From assembly GCA_036506795.1 (NCBI GenBank), contig DASXRC010000018.1:1-64000 (forward strand): a stretch of DNA of 64,000 bases, read 5' to 3'. Under the pieces are notes generated by a model, which ran no database searches, was not told the origin of the DNA, and was given only the letters and a program-made list of their open reading frames with translations. Position numbers and translations under genes: made by a program. The stretch comes from DASXRC01 sp036506795 (GTDB lineage Bacteria; Actinomycetota; Actinomycetes; Mycobacteriales; Micromonosporaceae). Of this stretch, positions 49,723-58,576 are shown piece by piece. How positions within the stretch are numbered: position 1 is the first letter of the stretch; the number at the start of each line of letters is the position of its first letter.

Positions 49723-50898
49723 ATGCGGGTCGGCGCCTTGCGGATCGGCATCGTGTGCCCGTACTCGTTCGACGTCCCGGGCGGGGTGCAGAACCACGTA
49801 CGCGACCTTGCCGAGACCCTCATCGGGCTCGGCCACGACGTGAGCGTCCTCGCGCCGGCGGACGAGGATGCGCCGCTGCCGGCGTACGTGGTGCCGGCCG
49901 GGCGGGCCGTGCCCGTCCCGTACAACGGGTCGGTCGCGCGCCTCTCGTTCGGCCCGATCTCGGCCGCCCGCGTACGGCGTTGGCTGAACGCGGGCGACTT
50001 CGACGTGCTGCACGTCCACGAGCCGGTCACCCCGAGCCTGTCGCTGCTCGCGGTGCTCTCCGCGGAGGGGCCAGTGGTGGCCACCTTCCACACCGCGATG
50101 ACCCGCTCCCGGGCGATGGCGGCCGCGCAGGGCGCGCTGCAGATCGTGCTCGAGCGCATCACCGGCCGGATCGCGGTCAGCGCGCTCGCCCGCAAGGTGC
50201 AGGTCGAGCACCTCGGCGGCGGGGCGGTCGAGATACCCAACGGGGTGGCCGTCGCGCGGTTCGCGCACGCCCGGCCGCTGGACGGTTGGCCGGGAGAGTG
50301 CCGCCCGGGGTACGGCGGCACGCTCGGCTTTCTCGGCCGGTTCACCGAGGCGCGCAAGGGCTTCGGCGTGCTGCGCGACGCGTTCGTCTCGCTCGCCACG
50401 CGCCGGCCCGGCCTCCGGCTGCTCGTCGCGGGCCCCGGCGATCCGGGCGAGGCGCTCGAGGGCGTGCCGGCCGAGCTGCGCGACCGCGTCGAGCTGCTCG
50501 GCATGGTGTCCGAGGCCGACAAGCCGCGGATGCTGCGCAGCCTCCACGCGTACGTCGCGCCGAACATCGGCGGCGAGTCATTCGGCATGATCCTGACCGA
50601 GGCGATGGCGGCGGGCACGCCGGTCGTGGCGAGCGATCTGGACGCGTTCCGCCGGGTCCTCGAGGCGGGGCGCGCGGGCGAGCTGTTCCCGACCGGGAAC
50701 GCCGGCGCGCTGGCCGAGACGCTGGAGCGGCTGCTGGACGACGCTCACCGCCGCGCTGAGCTGGTCGAGCACGCGCGGGAGGTCGTCGCCGCGTACGACT
50801 GGCCGGTGGTGGCCTCCCGGGTCGTGGAGGTGTACGCGGCGGCGATCGAGGCGACCGACGGCCGGGTGATGGGTGAGGAATGGGCGGAGCCCGAGTAG
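49723..50898 (+). CDS. pimA: Phosphatidylinositol alpha-mannosyltransferase
   Basis: The 391-residue GT4 protein has SFDVPGGVQNHVRDLAETL near 15-33 for the acceptor side, HVHEPVTPSLSLLAV near 98, FHTAMT near 120 and the donor motif NIGGESFGMILTEAMAAGTP near 281. PimA adds the first mannose from GDP-mannose to phosphatidylinositol on the cytosolic face. The ATG has GGGGGAG upstream, 14 bases after the acyltransferase stop. This completes the PI mannoside set pgsA-acyltransferase-pimA. Confidence 0.92.
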   Translation: MRVGALRIGIVCPYSFDVPGGVQNHVRDLAETLIGLGHDVSVLAPADEDAPLPAYVVPAGRAVPVPYNGSVARLSFGPISAARVRRWLNAGDFDVLHVHEPVTPSLSLLAVLSAEGPVVATFHTAMTRSRAMAAAQGALQIVLERITGRIAVSALARKVQVEHLGGGAVEIPNGVAVARFAHARPLDGWPGECRPGYGGTLGFLGRFTEARKGFGVLRDAFVSLATRRPGLRLLVAGPGDPGEALEGVPAELRDRVELLGMVSEADKPRMLRSLHAYVAPNIGGESFGMILTEAMAAGTPVVASDLDAFRRVLEAGRAGELFPTGNAGALAETLERLLDDAHRRAELVEHAREVVAAYDWPVVASRVVEVYAAAIEATDGRVMGEEWAEPE

Positions 50899-50929
50899 CC
50901 TTCCCCGATCGCGATCCAGCGCCACTACG

Positions 50930-51430
50930 ATGCCCGGCATGTGGTGGGTGGTGGGCGTGGTCGCCCTCGTCGTCCTCGTGGCGAGCTACGTGACGTGGAC
51001 CGCCGCCCGCGTCGACCGGCTGCACGCCCGCGCCGCGTCCGCCACGAAGGCGCTCGACGCCCACCTCGTCCGCCGCGCGGCCGCCGCCGCGGTGCTCGCC
51101 GACGAGATCGGTTCGGCCGACCTGTACGCGGCCGCGCGAAGCGCGCTGGACGCCGCCTCGGGCGATCGGGAGGCGGCCGAGAACGACCTGACCCGGCAGT
51201 TGCGCCGGCTGGACGATCCCGATGAGCGCGCGTCGCTGCCGGCCGTGGTCGGCGCCAGCCGCCGGGTCGTCCTCGCCCGGCAGATGCACACGGACCTGGT
51301 CCGGGACGCGCTAGCGATGCGGCGCCGACCGCTCGTCCGGGTGCTGCGACTGACGCGCCGGCACCCGCCCCCGGCGTACTTCGACGTGGATGACCCGACG
51401 CTCGCACCGCGCGCCACGGTTCGTCCGTGA
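50930..51430 (+). CDS. LemA-like membrane-anchored helical protein
   Basis: The 166-residue product has one N-terminal membrane helix (WWVVGVVALVVLVASYVTW) and a soluble helical part with DRLHARAASATKALDAHLVR near 28-47. This resembles the LemA type of anchored helical bundle, but the family match is weak. The C-terminus has PPPAYFDVDDPTLAP. It sits between pimA and pdxS, where other actinobacteria also keep a small membrane gene. A second ATG three codons downstream is equally likely. Confidence 0.65.
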   Translation: MPGMWWVVGVVALVVLVASYVTWTAARVDRLHARAASATKALDAHLVRRAAAAAVLADEIGSADLYAAARSALDAASGDREAAENDLTRQLRRLDDPDERASLPAVVGASRRVVLARQMHTDLVRDALAMRRRPLVRVLRLTRRHPPPAYFDVDDPTLAPRATVRP

Positions 51431-51462
51431 GGCAGGCCACCGGCGCTCGATTGGCCGTCGGG

Positions 51463-51490
51463 TTGACCTTGGGCCGGCAGTACGATAAAT
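51463..51490 (+). promoter_or_regulatory. Probable promoter of pdxS
   Basis: TTGACC (51463-51468) and ATAAAT (51485-51490) lie 16 bases apart and 33 bases before the pdxS GTG, fitting a housekeeping sigma-70-type promoter with a good -35 and a fair -10. The region lies in the 93-base gap before pdxS. Confidence 0.45.
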
Positions 51491-51523
51491 GGCGAATCCC
51501 CAGCCCTGAGGAGCAGTACGGCC

Positions 51524-52429
51524 GTGTCTGAGACCCGCGCAACAGCGCCCATCACCGGTACCGCCCGCGTCAAGCGCGGCATGGCGGAGATGCTCAAGGG
51601 TGGTGTGATCATGGACGTGGTCACGCCCGAGCAGGCGAAGATCGCGGAGGACGCCGGCGCCGTCGCCGTGATGGCGCTGGAGCGGGTCCCGGCCGACATC
51701 CGGGCGCAGGGCGGCGTGTCCCGGATGTCCGACCCGGACATGATCGACGGCATCATGTCCGCCGTGTCGATCCCGGTGATGGCCAAGGCCCGCATCGGCC
51801 ACTTCGTCGAGGCCCAGGTGCTGCAGGCCCTCGGCGTGGACTACGTCGACGAGTCCGAGGTGCTGACCCCCGCGGACTACGCCAACCACATCGACAAGTG
51901 GCAGTTCACCGTTCCGTTCGTGTGCGGGGCGACGAACCTCGGCGAGGCGCTCCGGCGGATCACCGAGGGTGCCGCCATGATCCGGTCAAAGGGCGAGGCC
52001 GGCACCGGGGACGTGTCGAACGCGACGACCCACATGCGCCAGATCCGGGCCGAGATCAAGCGACTGACTTCGCTGCCCGACGACGAGCTCTACGTCGCGG
52101 CGAAACAGCTGCAGGCGCCGTACGAGCTGGTGCGTGAGGTGGCGGCGACCGGCAAGCTGCCGGTGGTGCTGTTCACCGCGGGCGGCATCGCGACGCCGGC
52201 GGACGCCGCGATGATGATGCAGCTGGGTGCCGAGGGCGTGTTCGTCGGCTCGGGCATCTTCAAGTCCGGCAACCCAGCCCAGCGCGCCGCGGCGATCGTC
52301 AAGGCCACGACGTTCTACGACGACCCTGACGTGATCGCGAAGGTGTCGCGCGGACTCGGCGAGGCGATGGTCGGCATCAATGTCGACGACATCCCGGCCC
52401 CGCACCGGCTGGCGGAGCGCGGCTGGTGA
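51524..52429 (+). CDS. pdxS: Pyridoxal 5'-phosphate synthase subunit PdxS
   Basis: The 301-residue TIM-barrel protein has GGVIMDVVTPEQAKIAEDAG near 26, VPVMAKARIGHF near 84 with the catalytic lysine, and RSKGEAGTGDVSNATTHMRQ near 152 with the second lysine. It makes PLP from ribose 5-phosphate, glyceraldehyde 3-phosphate and ammonia from PdxT. The GTG start has GAGGAG upstream. PdxT begins within its stop codon, so the two subunits are made together. Confidence 0.95.
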   Translation: MSETRATAPITGTARVKRGMAEMLKGGVIMDVVTPEQAKIAEDAGAVAVMALERVPADIRAQGGVSRMSDPDMIDGIMSAVSIPVMAKARIGHFVEAQVLQALGVDYVDESEVLTPADYANHIDKWQFTVPFVCGATNLGEALRRITEGAAMIRSKGEAGTGDVSNATTHMRQIRAEIKRLTSLPDDELYVAAKQLQAPYELVREVAATGKLPVVLFTAGGIATPADAAMMMQLGAEGVFVGSGIFKSGNPAQRAAAIVKATTFYDDPDVIAKVSRGLGEAMVGINVDDIPAPHRLAERGW

Positions 52430-53043
52430 CTGAGCTCGTCGTCGGGGTGCTCGCCCTGCAGGGCGACGTGCGGGAGCACCTGGGCGTGCTCGCCGAGTGC
52501 GGCGTCGCCGCCCGACCGGTGCGCCGGCCGGAGGAGCTCGCCGGCGTCGACGCGCTCGTCATCCCCGGCGGCGAGTCCACCACCATCAGCAAGCTCGCCG
52601 TCGAGTTCGGCCTTCTCGAGCCGATCCGGAAGCGAATCGAGCAGGGCATGCCGGCGTACGGGTCGTGCGCGGGCATGATCATGTTGGCCACCGAGGTGCT
52701 CGACGGGCGCCCCGACCAGGAGTCGTTCGCGGGAATCGACATGACCGTCCGGCGAAACGCGTTCGGGCGGCAGGTCGACTCGTTCGAGGGCCCGGTGGAG
52801 ATCGACGGCGTGCCGGGCGGTCCCTTCCACGCGGTCTTCATTCGCGCGCCCTGGGTCGAGCGGGTCGGCCCCCGCGTCGAGGTGCTCGGGCGCGTAACCG
52901 GCGGCCCGGCCACGGGTAGGATTGTCGCGGTTCGGCAGCGACGACTGCTCGCGACCGCCTTCCACCCCGAGCTCACCGGTGATCATCGTGTGCACCGCTA
53001 CTTCGTGGATTTGGCGCGCGAGGCGATCACGACGGAGGGGTAA
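52426..53043 (+). CDS. pdxT: Pyridoxal 5'-phosphate synthase glutaminase subunit PdxT
   Basis: The 205-residue class I glutaminase has PGGESTTISKL near 47, the catalytic C81 in YGSCAGMIML and the His-Glu pair FHPE near 180. It supplies ammonia to PdxS. The GTG start overlaps the PdxS stop (GTGA), and the next gene shares its stop (TAATG). Standard length for the family (about 190-220). Confidence 0.95.
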   Translation: MTELVVGVLALQGDVREHLGVLAECGVAARPVRRPEELAGVDALVIPGGESTTISKLAVEFGLLEPIRKRIEQGMPAYGSCAGMIMLATEVLDGRPDQESFAGIDMTVRRNAFGRQVDSFEGPVEIDGVPGGPFHAVFIRAPWVERVGPRVEVLGRVTGGPATGRIVAVRQRRLLATAFHPELTGDHRVHRYFVDLAREAITTEG

Positions 53044-53792
53044 TGTCCGGCCACTCAAAGTGGGCGACGACGAAGCACAAGAAGGCGGTCATCGACGCGA
53101 AGCGCGGCAAGCTGTTCGCGCGCCTCATCAAGAACGTCGAGGTCGCGGCGCGCACCGGCGGTGGCGATCCGGCCGGCAACCCCACCCTCTTCGACGCGAT
53201 CCAGAAGGCGAAGAAGAACTCCGTCCCCAACGACAACATCGACCGGGCGGTCAAGCGCGGCTCCGGCCAGGAAGCCGGCGCCGCCGACTGGCAGACCGTC
53301 ATGTACGAGGGGTACGGCCCCAACGGCGTCGCCCTCCTGATCGAGTGCCTGACCGACAACCGGAACCGGGCCGGCACCGAGGTGCGTACCGCGCTGACCC
53401 GCAACGGAGGCTCGCTCGCCGACGCCGGCTCGGTGGCGTACATGTTCTCCCGCAAGGGCGTCGTGATCGTCCCGAAGGCCGGGCCGACCGAGGACGACGT
53501 GCTGCTCGCGGTCCTCGACGCCGGCGCGGAGGAGGTCAACGACCTCGGCGAGGCGTACGAGGTGGTGTCCGAGCCGGCCGATCTCATCGCGGTACGGAGC
53601 GCGCTGCAGGACGCGGGCATCGAGTACGAGTCGGCGGAGTCGTCGTTCGTGCCGAGCATGACCGTGCCGCTCGACGAGGACGGCGCGCGCAAGATCTTCA
53701 GGCTGATCGACGCCCTCGAGGACTGCGACGACGTCCAGAACGTGTACTCGAACTTCGACGTCTCCGACGAGGTCATGGCCGCCGTCGGCTAA
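53043..53792 (+). CDS. YebC/PmpR family transcriptional regulator
   Basis: The 249-residue protein starts MSGHSKWATTKHKKAVIDAK, the universal YebC start, with GYGPNGVALLIECLTDNRNR near 98 and RTALTRNGGSLADAGSVAYM near 119. The family binds DNA and in recent work has been linked to translation at proline stretches; the exact role here is open. It shares a TAATG junction with PdxT and ends the pdx unit. Confidence 0.92.
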   Translation: MSGHSKWATTKHKKAVIDAKRGKLFARLIKNVEVAARTGGGDPAGNPTLFDAIQKAKKNSVPNDNIDRAVKRGSGQEAGAADWQTVMYEGYGPNGVALLIECLTDNRNRAGTEVRTALTRNGGSLADAGSVAYMFSRKGVVIVPKAGPTEDDVLLAVLDAGAEEVNDLGEAYEVVSEPADLIAVRSALQDAGIEYESAESSFVPSMTVPLDEDGARKIFRLIDALEDCDDVQNVYSNFDVSDEVMAAVG

Positions 53793-53834
53793 TTGATCAC
53801 CATTCCTTGATCATCACCACTGCACGGAAGTTGC

Positions 53835-53858
53835 GGCCTCCCCTGTCGGGGAAGGGCC
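53835..53858 (+). terminator. Probable terminator after yebC
   Basis: TCCCC and GGGGA close on a TGTC loop, with GGCC on both outer sides and a small bulge. It lies 43 bases after the yebC stop, where the pdxS-pdxT-yebC transcript would end. The gap up to the Excalibur gene (53973) holds no other clear feature. Confidence 0.35.
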
Positions 53859-53972
53859 AACTCCCGTGTAGTTGTGTGGCCCACGGTCGCCCACCGATCG
53901 AATCCGATACGCGACACCAGATCACTCGAATGGACAGTGTCAGCGGGCGCCCTTCCACCGCACGCTGACGCG

Positions 53973-54488
53973 GTGGCATACACCTCTCAACCTGCACCAC
54001 CACGGCGTCGGTTGTCGCGACTGCAGATCATCCTGCTCGTCGTCGTTTCCGCGGCGGTGCTGTGCTGCAGCGGGGTCGGCCTCGGCGCCCTCTCCGGCGC
54101 CACAAAGGACGCCTCGGACGGGCGGCCCGCCCCGGCACCTTCGCCCACGGTCGCGGCGCCCGCACAAGCGGACGCGGCCGAGCTGGAGACGACTCGGCCC
54201 GCCCCGCCGCCGTCGCGTACGACCGCGCCCCCCGGGACGACGGCGCCTAGGCCCAGGCCGACGGCGACCAGGACGACGCGGAAGCCCGCGCCGGCGCGGA
54301 CGACAAGCGCACCGAAGCACAGTTGCGATCCGAACTACAGCGGGGCCTGCGTGCCGATCGCCAGCGACGTCGACTGCGCTGGCGGCAGCGGCAACGGGCC
54401 GGCTTACGTGCGGGGTCCGGTCAAGGTGATCGGCGACGACATCTACGGTCTGGACCGCGACGGAGACGGCTGGGGCTGCGAGGACTGA
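53973..54488 (+). CDS. Excalibur-domain membrane-anchored protein
   Basis: The 171-residue protein has one membrane helix (about 14-36, IILLVVVSAAVLCCSG), a long extracytoplasmic linker rich in Pro, Thr, Arg and Ala, and a C-terminal Excalibur domain of about 45 residues with CDPNYSGACVP, DVDCAGG, and YGLDRDGDGWGCED. Such domains bind calcium by D-x-D-x-D-G loops and are common on secreted actinobacterial proteins. The GTG at 53973 was chosen because a longer upstream frame shows no coding bias. Function unknown. Confidence 0.7.
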   Translation: MAYTSQPAPPRRRLSRLQIILLVVVSAAVLCCSGVGLGALSGATKDASDGRPAPAPSPTVAAPAQADAAELETTRPAPPPSRTTAPPGTTAPRPRPTATRTTRKPAPARTTSAPKHSCDPNYSGACVPIASDVDCAGGSGNGPAYVRGPVKVIGDDIYGLDRDGDGWGCED

Positions 54489-54526
54489 CGCGTCGGGACT
54501 TCGCGGCCCGGGCTACGCTCGGGCGC

Positions 54527-55564
54527 GTGGATCTCGTCGAGGCGCAGCGAATGTGGGACCCGGAGCCGGGCTGGCTCAACACGGCGAGCTACGGTCTGCC
54601 GCCGCGGCCGGCATGGGAGGCCCTGCAGGCGGCGCTGGACGACTGGCGGGTCGGGCGTACGTCCTGGGAGGGCTGGGACGAGTCGACCGGGCGCTCGCGG
54701 GCGGCGTTCGCGCGGCTCGTCGGCGTCGACGCGTCCGACGTAGGGGTGGGCGCGGTCGTGTCCCAGGTGCTGGCCCCGATCGCGGCGGCCCTACCCGACG
54801 GCGCCCGCGTGGTCGCCCCGGAGATCGAGTTCACCTCCAACCTGTTTCCGTGGCTGGTCCAGGAGCGCCGCGGCGTGCGCGTCGACACCGTCGCCGTGGA
54901 CAAACTTGCCGAGAGCATCGACGCCGGCACCGACCTAGTGGCCTTCAGCCTGGTCCAATCCGCCGACGGCACGGTCGCGCCGTACGACGAGATCGTCGCG
55001 GCGGCCCGGGCGCACGACGCGCTCGTGGTCGTCGACGCCACGCAGGCCTGTGGCTGGCTGCCGTTCGATGCCTCGCTGGCGGACGCCGTGGCGGTTGGGG
55101 CGTACAAGTGGCTGATGGCCCCGCGCGGATCGGCGTTCGCGTACCTCTCGCCGCCGCTGCGCGACCGGCTGCGCCCAGACGCCGCGGGCTGGTACGCGGG
55201 CGAGGACGTGCACGCCAGCTACTACGGCCCGCCGCTGCGGCTGGCCACCGACGCTCGCCGGTTCGACGTGTCCCCGGCCTGGTTCTCCTGGGTCGGCACG
55301 GCGCCGGCGGTCGAGCTGGTCGAGCGCGTCGGCGTTCGGCAGATCCACGATCACAACGTCGCCCTCGCCAACCGGTTCCTGACCGGGCTCGGCCGCCCGC
55401 CCGGTGACAGCGCGATCGTGACCGTCGACGTGCCCGGCGCCGAGGAGCGGCTGCGCGCCGCAGGCGTGCGCGCGGCCGTGCGGGCGGGCCGGGTGCGCGC
55501 CTCGTTCCATATCTACTCCACGCCGGCCGACGTCGATATGGCCCTCGCCGCCCTGCGAAGCTGA
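54527..55564 (+). CDS. Class V aminotransferase
   Basis: The 345-residue PLP enzyme starts VDLVEAQRMWDPEPGWLNTA. The PLP lysine is in AVGAYKWLMAPRGSAF near 187-202, with DATQACGWLPF near 167 and the phosphate-binding region GVGAVVSQVLAP near 75. Class V members act as desulfurases, kynureninases or transaminases; the closest kin here are uncharacterised actinobacterial ones, so the substrate is open. The GTG start lies 38 bases after the Excalibur stop. Confidence 0.8.
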   Translation: MDLVEAQRMWDPEPGWLNTASYGLPPRPAWEALQAALDDWRVGRTSWEGWDESTGRSRAAFARLVGVDASDVGVGAVVSQVLAPIAAALPDGARVVAPEIEFTSNLFPWLVQERRGVRVDTVAVDKLAESIDAGTDLVAFSLVQSADGTVAPYDEIVAAARAHDALVVVDATQACGWLPFDASLADAVAVGAYKWLMAPRGSAFAYLSPPLRDRLRPDAAGWYAGEDVHASYYGPPLRLATDARRFDVSPAWFSWVGTAPAVELVERVGVRQIHDHNVALANRFLTGLGRPPGDSAIVTVDVPGAEERLRAAGVRAAVRAGRVRASFHIYSTPADVDMALAALRS

Positions 55565-55628
55565 CCTGGATCGACACGCTCCGGGGTCGGCGTCCGGCCG
55601 TCGCTGGCGCGCGACCTCGGAGGTATGC

Positions 55629-55733
55629 CGCGGCAACGTTTGCTCTGCTTCCTCCGGCGATACACCGAAAGGACGAACGCCACTCTCATTCGTTTGGCGT
55701 CGCCTCCGGGGAAGCAGAGCAAACGTTGCCGCG
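55629..55733. repeat. Perfect 24-bp inverted repeat (105-base element)
   Basis: The arms 55629-55652 and 55710-55733 are exact inverted copies of 24 bases around a 57-base centre. Outside them, GGTA and TACC extend the symmetry imperfectly. No transposase and no target-site duplication are seen. It may be a miniature mobile element, an attenuator-like structure or a terminator between the aminotransferase and MFS genes. Confidence 0.6.
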
Positions 55734-55831
55734 AGCTACCCCCGGTGGTCCTGGCGCAACACGCCAGCCGTCGCCGACACGCGTGGTCAAGGTGCGTCGC
55801 TGACCCCCGACTGTGAGCTGAACCACATTTA

Positions 55832-55852
55832 GATACGAAACGGTTCCGTATC
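55832..55852. promoter_or_regulatory. Near-perfect palindrome, probable TetR operator 1
   Basis: The 21-base site has outer arms GATACG and CGTATC and inner AAC/GTT, with one mismatched pair. It lies 85 bases before the ATG of the MFS gene. The second site is 16/21 identical, and a TetR regulator follows the pump, so both should bind that regulator. Confidence 0.6.
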
Positions 55853-55878
55853 GCTTCGCCGCGGCTAGGCTCGGTTCG

Positions 55879-55899
55879 GTTACGAGCCTGTGCCGTATC
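55879..55899. promoter_or_regulatory. Probable TetR operator 2
   Basis: This 21-base site matches the first operator in 16 of 21 positions, including the TACGA and CCGTATC ends. It lies 37 bases before the MFS start, overlapping the likely promoter, consistent with repression of the pump. Confidence 0.55.
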
Positions 55900-55936
55900 G
55901 AAACTGATTCGGATCTCTGTTCGGGGGGTTAAGCGG

Positions 55937-57538
55937 ATGCAACCGCACGTCAACACCGGGCACCCGAGGAGGTGGGCGATCCTCGGCGTGCTCGTGGTGA
56001 GCCTGCTCGTCGTGGTGCTCGACAACACCATCCTCAACGTCGCGCTGAAGACGCTCGCCGATCCGGTGCACGGGCTGGGCGCGACCCAGAGCGAGCTCGA
56101 GTGGTCGATCAACTCCTACACGCTGGTCTTCGCGGGGCTGCTGTTCAGCTTCGGGGTGCTGGGCGACCGGTTCGGCCGTAAGCGCTTCCTCCTCATCGGA
56201 CTGACGCTGTTCGGCCTCGCCTCGCTCGCCTCGGCGTACGCGCAGGACCCTGGCCAGCTGATTGGCGCCCGGGCGCTCATGGGCCTCGGCGGCGCCGCCA
56301 TCATGCCGGTCACGCTGTCGATCATCTCGAACGTCTTCGATCCGCGCGAGCGGGCGCGGGCAATTGGCGTCTGGGCGGGCGCGGTCGGTCTGGGCGTCGC
56401 CATCGGTCCGATCGTCGGGGGTGCGCTGCTCGAGAGCTTCTGGTGGGGCTCCGTCTTCCTCATCAATGTGCCCATCATCCTGGCCGGCCTCCTCGCCGTG
56501 TCGCTGATCGTGCCCGAGTCGCGCGACCCGCGCCCAGGCCGGGTGGACGCCATCGGCGTGCTGCTGTCCGTCGCCGGCCTGACCGCGCTGGTGTACGGCA
56601 TCATCGACGGCGGCGAACACGGCTTCGACCGGCCGTCGGTCTGGGCCTGGACGCTCGGTGGCCTCGCGGTCGTCGCCGCGTTCATCGCCTGGGAGCGGCG
56701 CAGCAGCCATCCGTCGCTGGACGTGAAGCTGTTCCGCGACCCGCGGTTCTCGGCCGCCAACGGCGCGATCGCGCTGGTCTTCTTCGCGGCCATGGGCGTG
56801 TTCTTCTTCGTGCCGTTCTATCTGCAGCTGGTGCGCGGTTACACGCCACTGCAGACCGGCCTGCTGCTCCTTCCGTTCGCGGTCGCCCAGCTGGCCTTCG
56901 CGCCGCGCAGCGCGGCGATGGTCAAGCGGTTCGGTGCAAAGGTGGTATCCACGGTCGGCCTCTTGATAACGGCGGCGGCTCTGGCCGGGTTCGCGCTGGT
57001 CGAGGCCGACACGTCGCTGTGGTTCGTCGGGGCGCTGTTCTTCTTCCAGGGCGTCGGCATGGCCAACGTGATGCCGCCCGCGATGGAGTCGATCATGTCC
57101 TCGCTGCCGCGGGAGCGGGCCGGTGTCGGGTCGGCGGTGGCCAACACCGTCCGGCAGGTCTCGGCGGCGCTCGGCATCGCCGTCCTCGGCGCGATCGTGG
57201 CGGCGTCCTATCGGGACCAGATCGCGGACACCGCCCGGGCGCTGCCCGAGCCGGCCCGCGGGCTGGCGTCCGAGTCGGTCGCCGGAGCGTACGGGGTGGC
57301 CGAGCGGCTGGGCGCGGCCGGGCAGCCGCTGATCTCGGCGGCGAACGACGCGTTCGTCTCCGCCATGCACTTGGCGGCGCTCGGTTCCGGCGTCGCGGCC
57401 GTCATCGCGGCGCTGGTCGTGCTCCGCTGGATGCCGGGTCGCGGTGAGGCGAACCTGCACCCGCTCGAGGCGTCCGCTCGGGCCGACGCGCAGGTGGGGC
57501 AGCCCTCCGGCGAGTCCGCGCTGGCCGAGGTCTCATAG
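55937..57538 (+). CDS. MFS drug efflux pump, EmrB/QacA (DHA2) type
   Basis: The 533-residue protein has about fourteen membrane helices. The family marks are LDNTILNVALKTL near 29 and GVLGDRFGRKRFLL near 74, and AVGLGVAIGPIVGGALLE (motif C, G-x8-G-x3-G-P-x2-G-G) near 152. DHA2 pumps expel lipophilic drugs and dyes by proton antiport. The gene has two operator-like palindromes upstream and is followed by a TetR regulator in the same direction, 10 bases downstream, so regulator and pump are likely one operon with self-control. Confidence 0.85.
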   Translation: MQPHVNTGHPRRWAILGVLVVSLLVVVLDNTILNVALKTLADPVHGLGATQSELEWSINSYTLVFAGLLFSFGVLGDRFGRKRFLLIGLTLFGLASLASAYAQDPGQLIGARALMGLGGAAIMPVTLSIISNVFDPRERARAIGVWAGAVGLGVAIGPIVGGALLESFWWGSVFLINVPIILAGLLAVSLIVPESRDPRPGRVDAIGVLLSVAGLTALVYGIIDGGEHGFDRPSVWAWTLGGLAVVAAFIAWERRSSHPSLDVKLFRDPRFSAANGAIALVFFAAMGVFFFVPFYLQLVRGYTPLQTGLLLLPFAVAQLAFAPRSAAMVKRFGAKVVSTVGLLITAAALAGFALVEADTSLWFVGALFFFQGVGMANVMPPAMESIMSSLPRERAGVGSAVANTVRQVSAALGIAVLGAIVAASYRDQIADTARALPEPARGLASESVAGAYGVAERLGAAGQPLISAANDAFVSAMHLAALGSGVAAVIAALVVLRWMPGRGEANLHPLEASARADAQVGQPSGESALAEVS

Positions 57539-57548
57539 GGCGGCCAAA

Positions 57549-58226
57549 ATGCAGGGTATGAGCTCGACCACACACGCCGGCGGACCCGCGTACCCCGCGG
57601 GTGCCGCCGGCGCGGACGCAACGATGGACGCGGCCGCCGTCCGCGCGCCGGGCCGCCCACGCAGCGCGCGGGTCGACGAGGCGATCATCGATGCGGTGCT
57701 CGACCTGCTGGCCGAGGGCACCGCGGTGGAGGCGCTCTCGATCGAGGCGATCGCGGCCCGGGCCGGGGTCGGCAAGGCCACGATCTACCGCCGCTGGTCG
57801 GGCAAGGATGCGCTGCTCATCGACGCGCTCCGGACGCTCAAGGGCGCCCCGCCGAGGCCGCTGGGCCGCTCGGTCCGGGAGGACCTGCTCCGACTGCTCA
57901 GCGCCGTCGGGTCGAAGGGTGGCACCGTAGACCAGCGGGCGATAAAGATCATGCCGTGCCTGGTGCCCGAGGTGCGCCGCAGCCCGGAGCAGTATCGGCT
58001 CTACCAGGAACTGGTCGAGCCGCGACGGCAGGTCATGCGCGCGGTGCTGCGCCGCGGGATCGAAACCGGCGAGCTGCGCCCGGACATCGACCTCGAGGTG
58101 ACGATGGCCATACTGACCGGACCGGTGCTCATGCAGCGGCTACTGCGCTGGTCACCGGTGCTCGACGACGACGACCTGCCCGGCCAGGTGGTCGACGCGG
58201 TCCTCGCCGGGATCGCCGCCCGCTGA
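57549..58226 (+). CDS. TetR family regulator of the efflux pump
   Basis: The 225-residue protein has a TetR helix-turn-helix SIEAIAARAGVGKATIYRRW near 59-78, preceded by an unusually long, flexible Ala/Gly-rich N-terminus of about 35 residues. The ligand domain fits the TetR_C_11 type, with PCLVPEVRRSP near 137. It should bind the two 21-base palindromes ahead of the pump and repress the unit until a ligand is bound. A second ATG 3 codons downstream is possible. Confidence 0.85.
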   Translation: MQGMSSTTHAGGPAYPAGAAGADATMDAAAVRAPGRPRSARVDEAIIDAVLDLLAEGTAVEALSIEAIAARAGVGKATIYRRWSGKDALLIDALRTLKGAPPRPLGRSVREDLLRLLSAVGSKGGTVDQRAIKIMPCLVPEVRRSPEQYRLYQELVEPRRQVMRAVLRRGIETGELRPDIDLEVTMAILTGPVLMQRLLRWSPVLDDDDLPGQVVDAVLAGIAAR

Positions 58227-58243
58227 CCGCTGGCGTGCACGAC

Positions 58244-58576
58244 CTATAGGGCCCTCGACCGGTACGCGGGTGCGAACACCACGAGCAGCGTCAGATCATC
58301 CGTGATGTCGACGAACCGGTGCTGCTCGCCGGCGGGCACGTAGATCACAGCGCCGGGACGTAGGTCGGCGCCGCCGCTCGGCGTCACGATCCGCGCCCGG
58401 CCGCCGGTCACCACGTAGATCTCGTCCTCGGTATGTGGGCTCTGGTCGTCCACCCCGCCGGCGGGGATGCAGTAGGTGCCTACCGACAGGTCGGGTACGC
58501 GCAGGTGCTCGAGGAACCGGTTCGGCTCGCCGGCCGGCGGCGCGGCCCACCTGCCGGCGTACGCAATGATCTCCAT
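58244..58576 (-). CDS. Cupin-domain protein
   Basis: The 110-residue protein is a single small cupin barrel: PAGGVDDQSPHTEDEIYVVT near 39-58 gives the H-x3-E metal motif, PGAVIYVPAGEQHRFVD near 74 the second. Small cupins of this type can be isomerases, dioxygenases or regulators. No partner is evident; it lies between the TetR regulator and ruvC on the other strand. Confidence 0.75.
   Translation of the reverse strand: MEIIAYAGRWAAPPAGEPNRFLEHLRVPDLSVGTYCIPAGGVDDQSPHTEDEIYVVTGGRARIVTPSGGADLRPGAVIYVPAGEQHRFVDITDDLTLLVVFAPAYRSRAL

Larger units (their letters stand above)
55565..55936. other. Intergenic stretch with 24-bp inverted repeat and operators
   Basis: There is no gene. The left part holds a long inverted repeat (55629-55733) and the right part two similar 21-base palindromes (55832-55852 and 55879-55899) in front of the MFS efflux gene. 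Confidence 0.7.

Noticed and set aside
55880..57460. A 526-codon minus-strand frame over the efflux pump
   Set aside because: It is antisense to a well-supported 14-helix pump and is composed of charged repeats typical of shadows.
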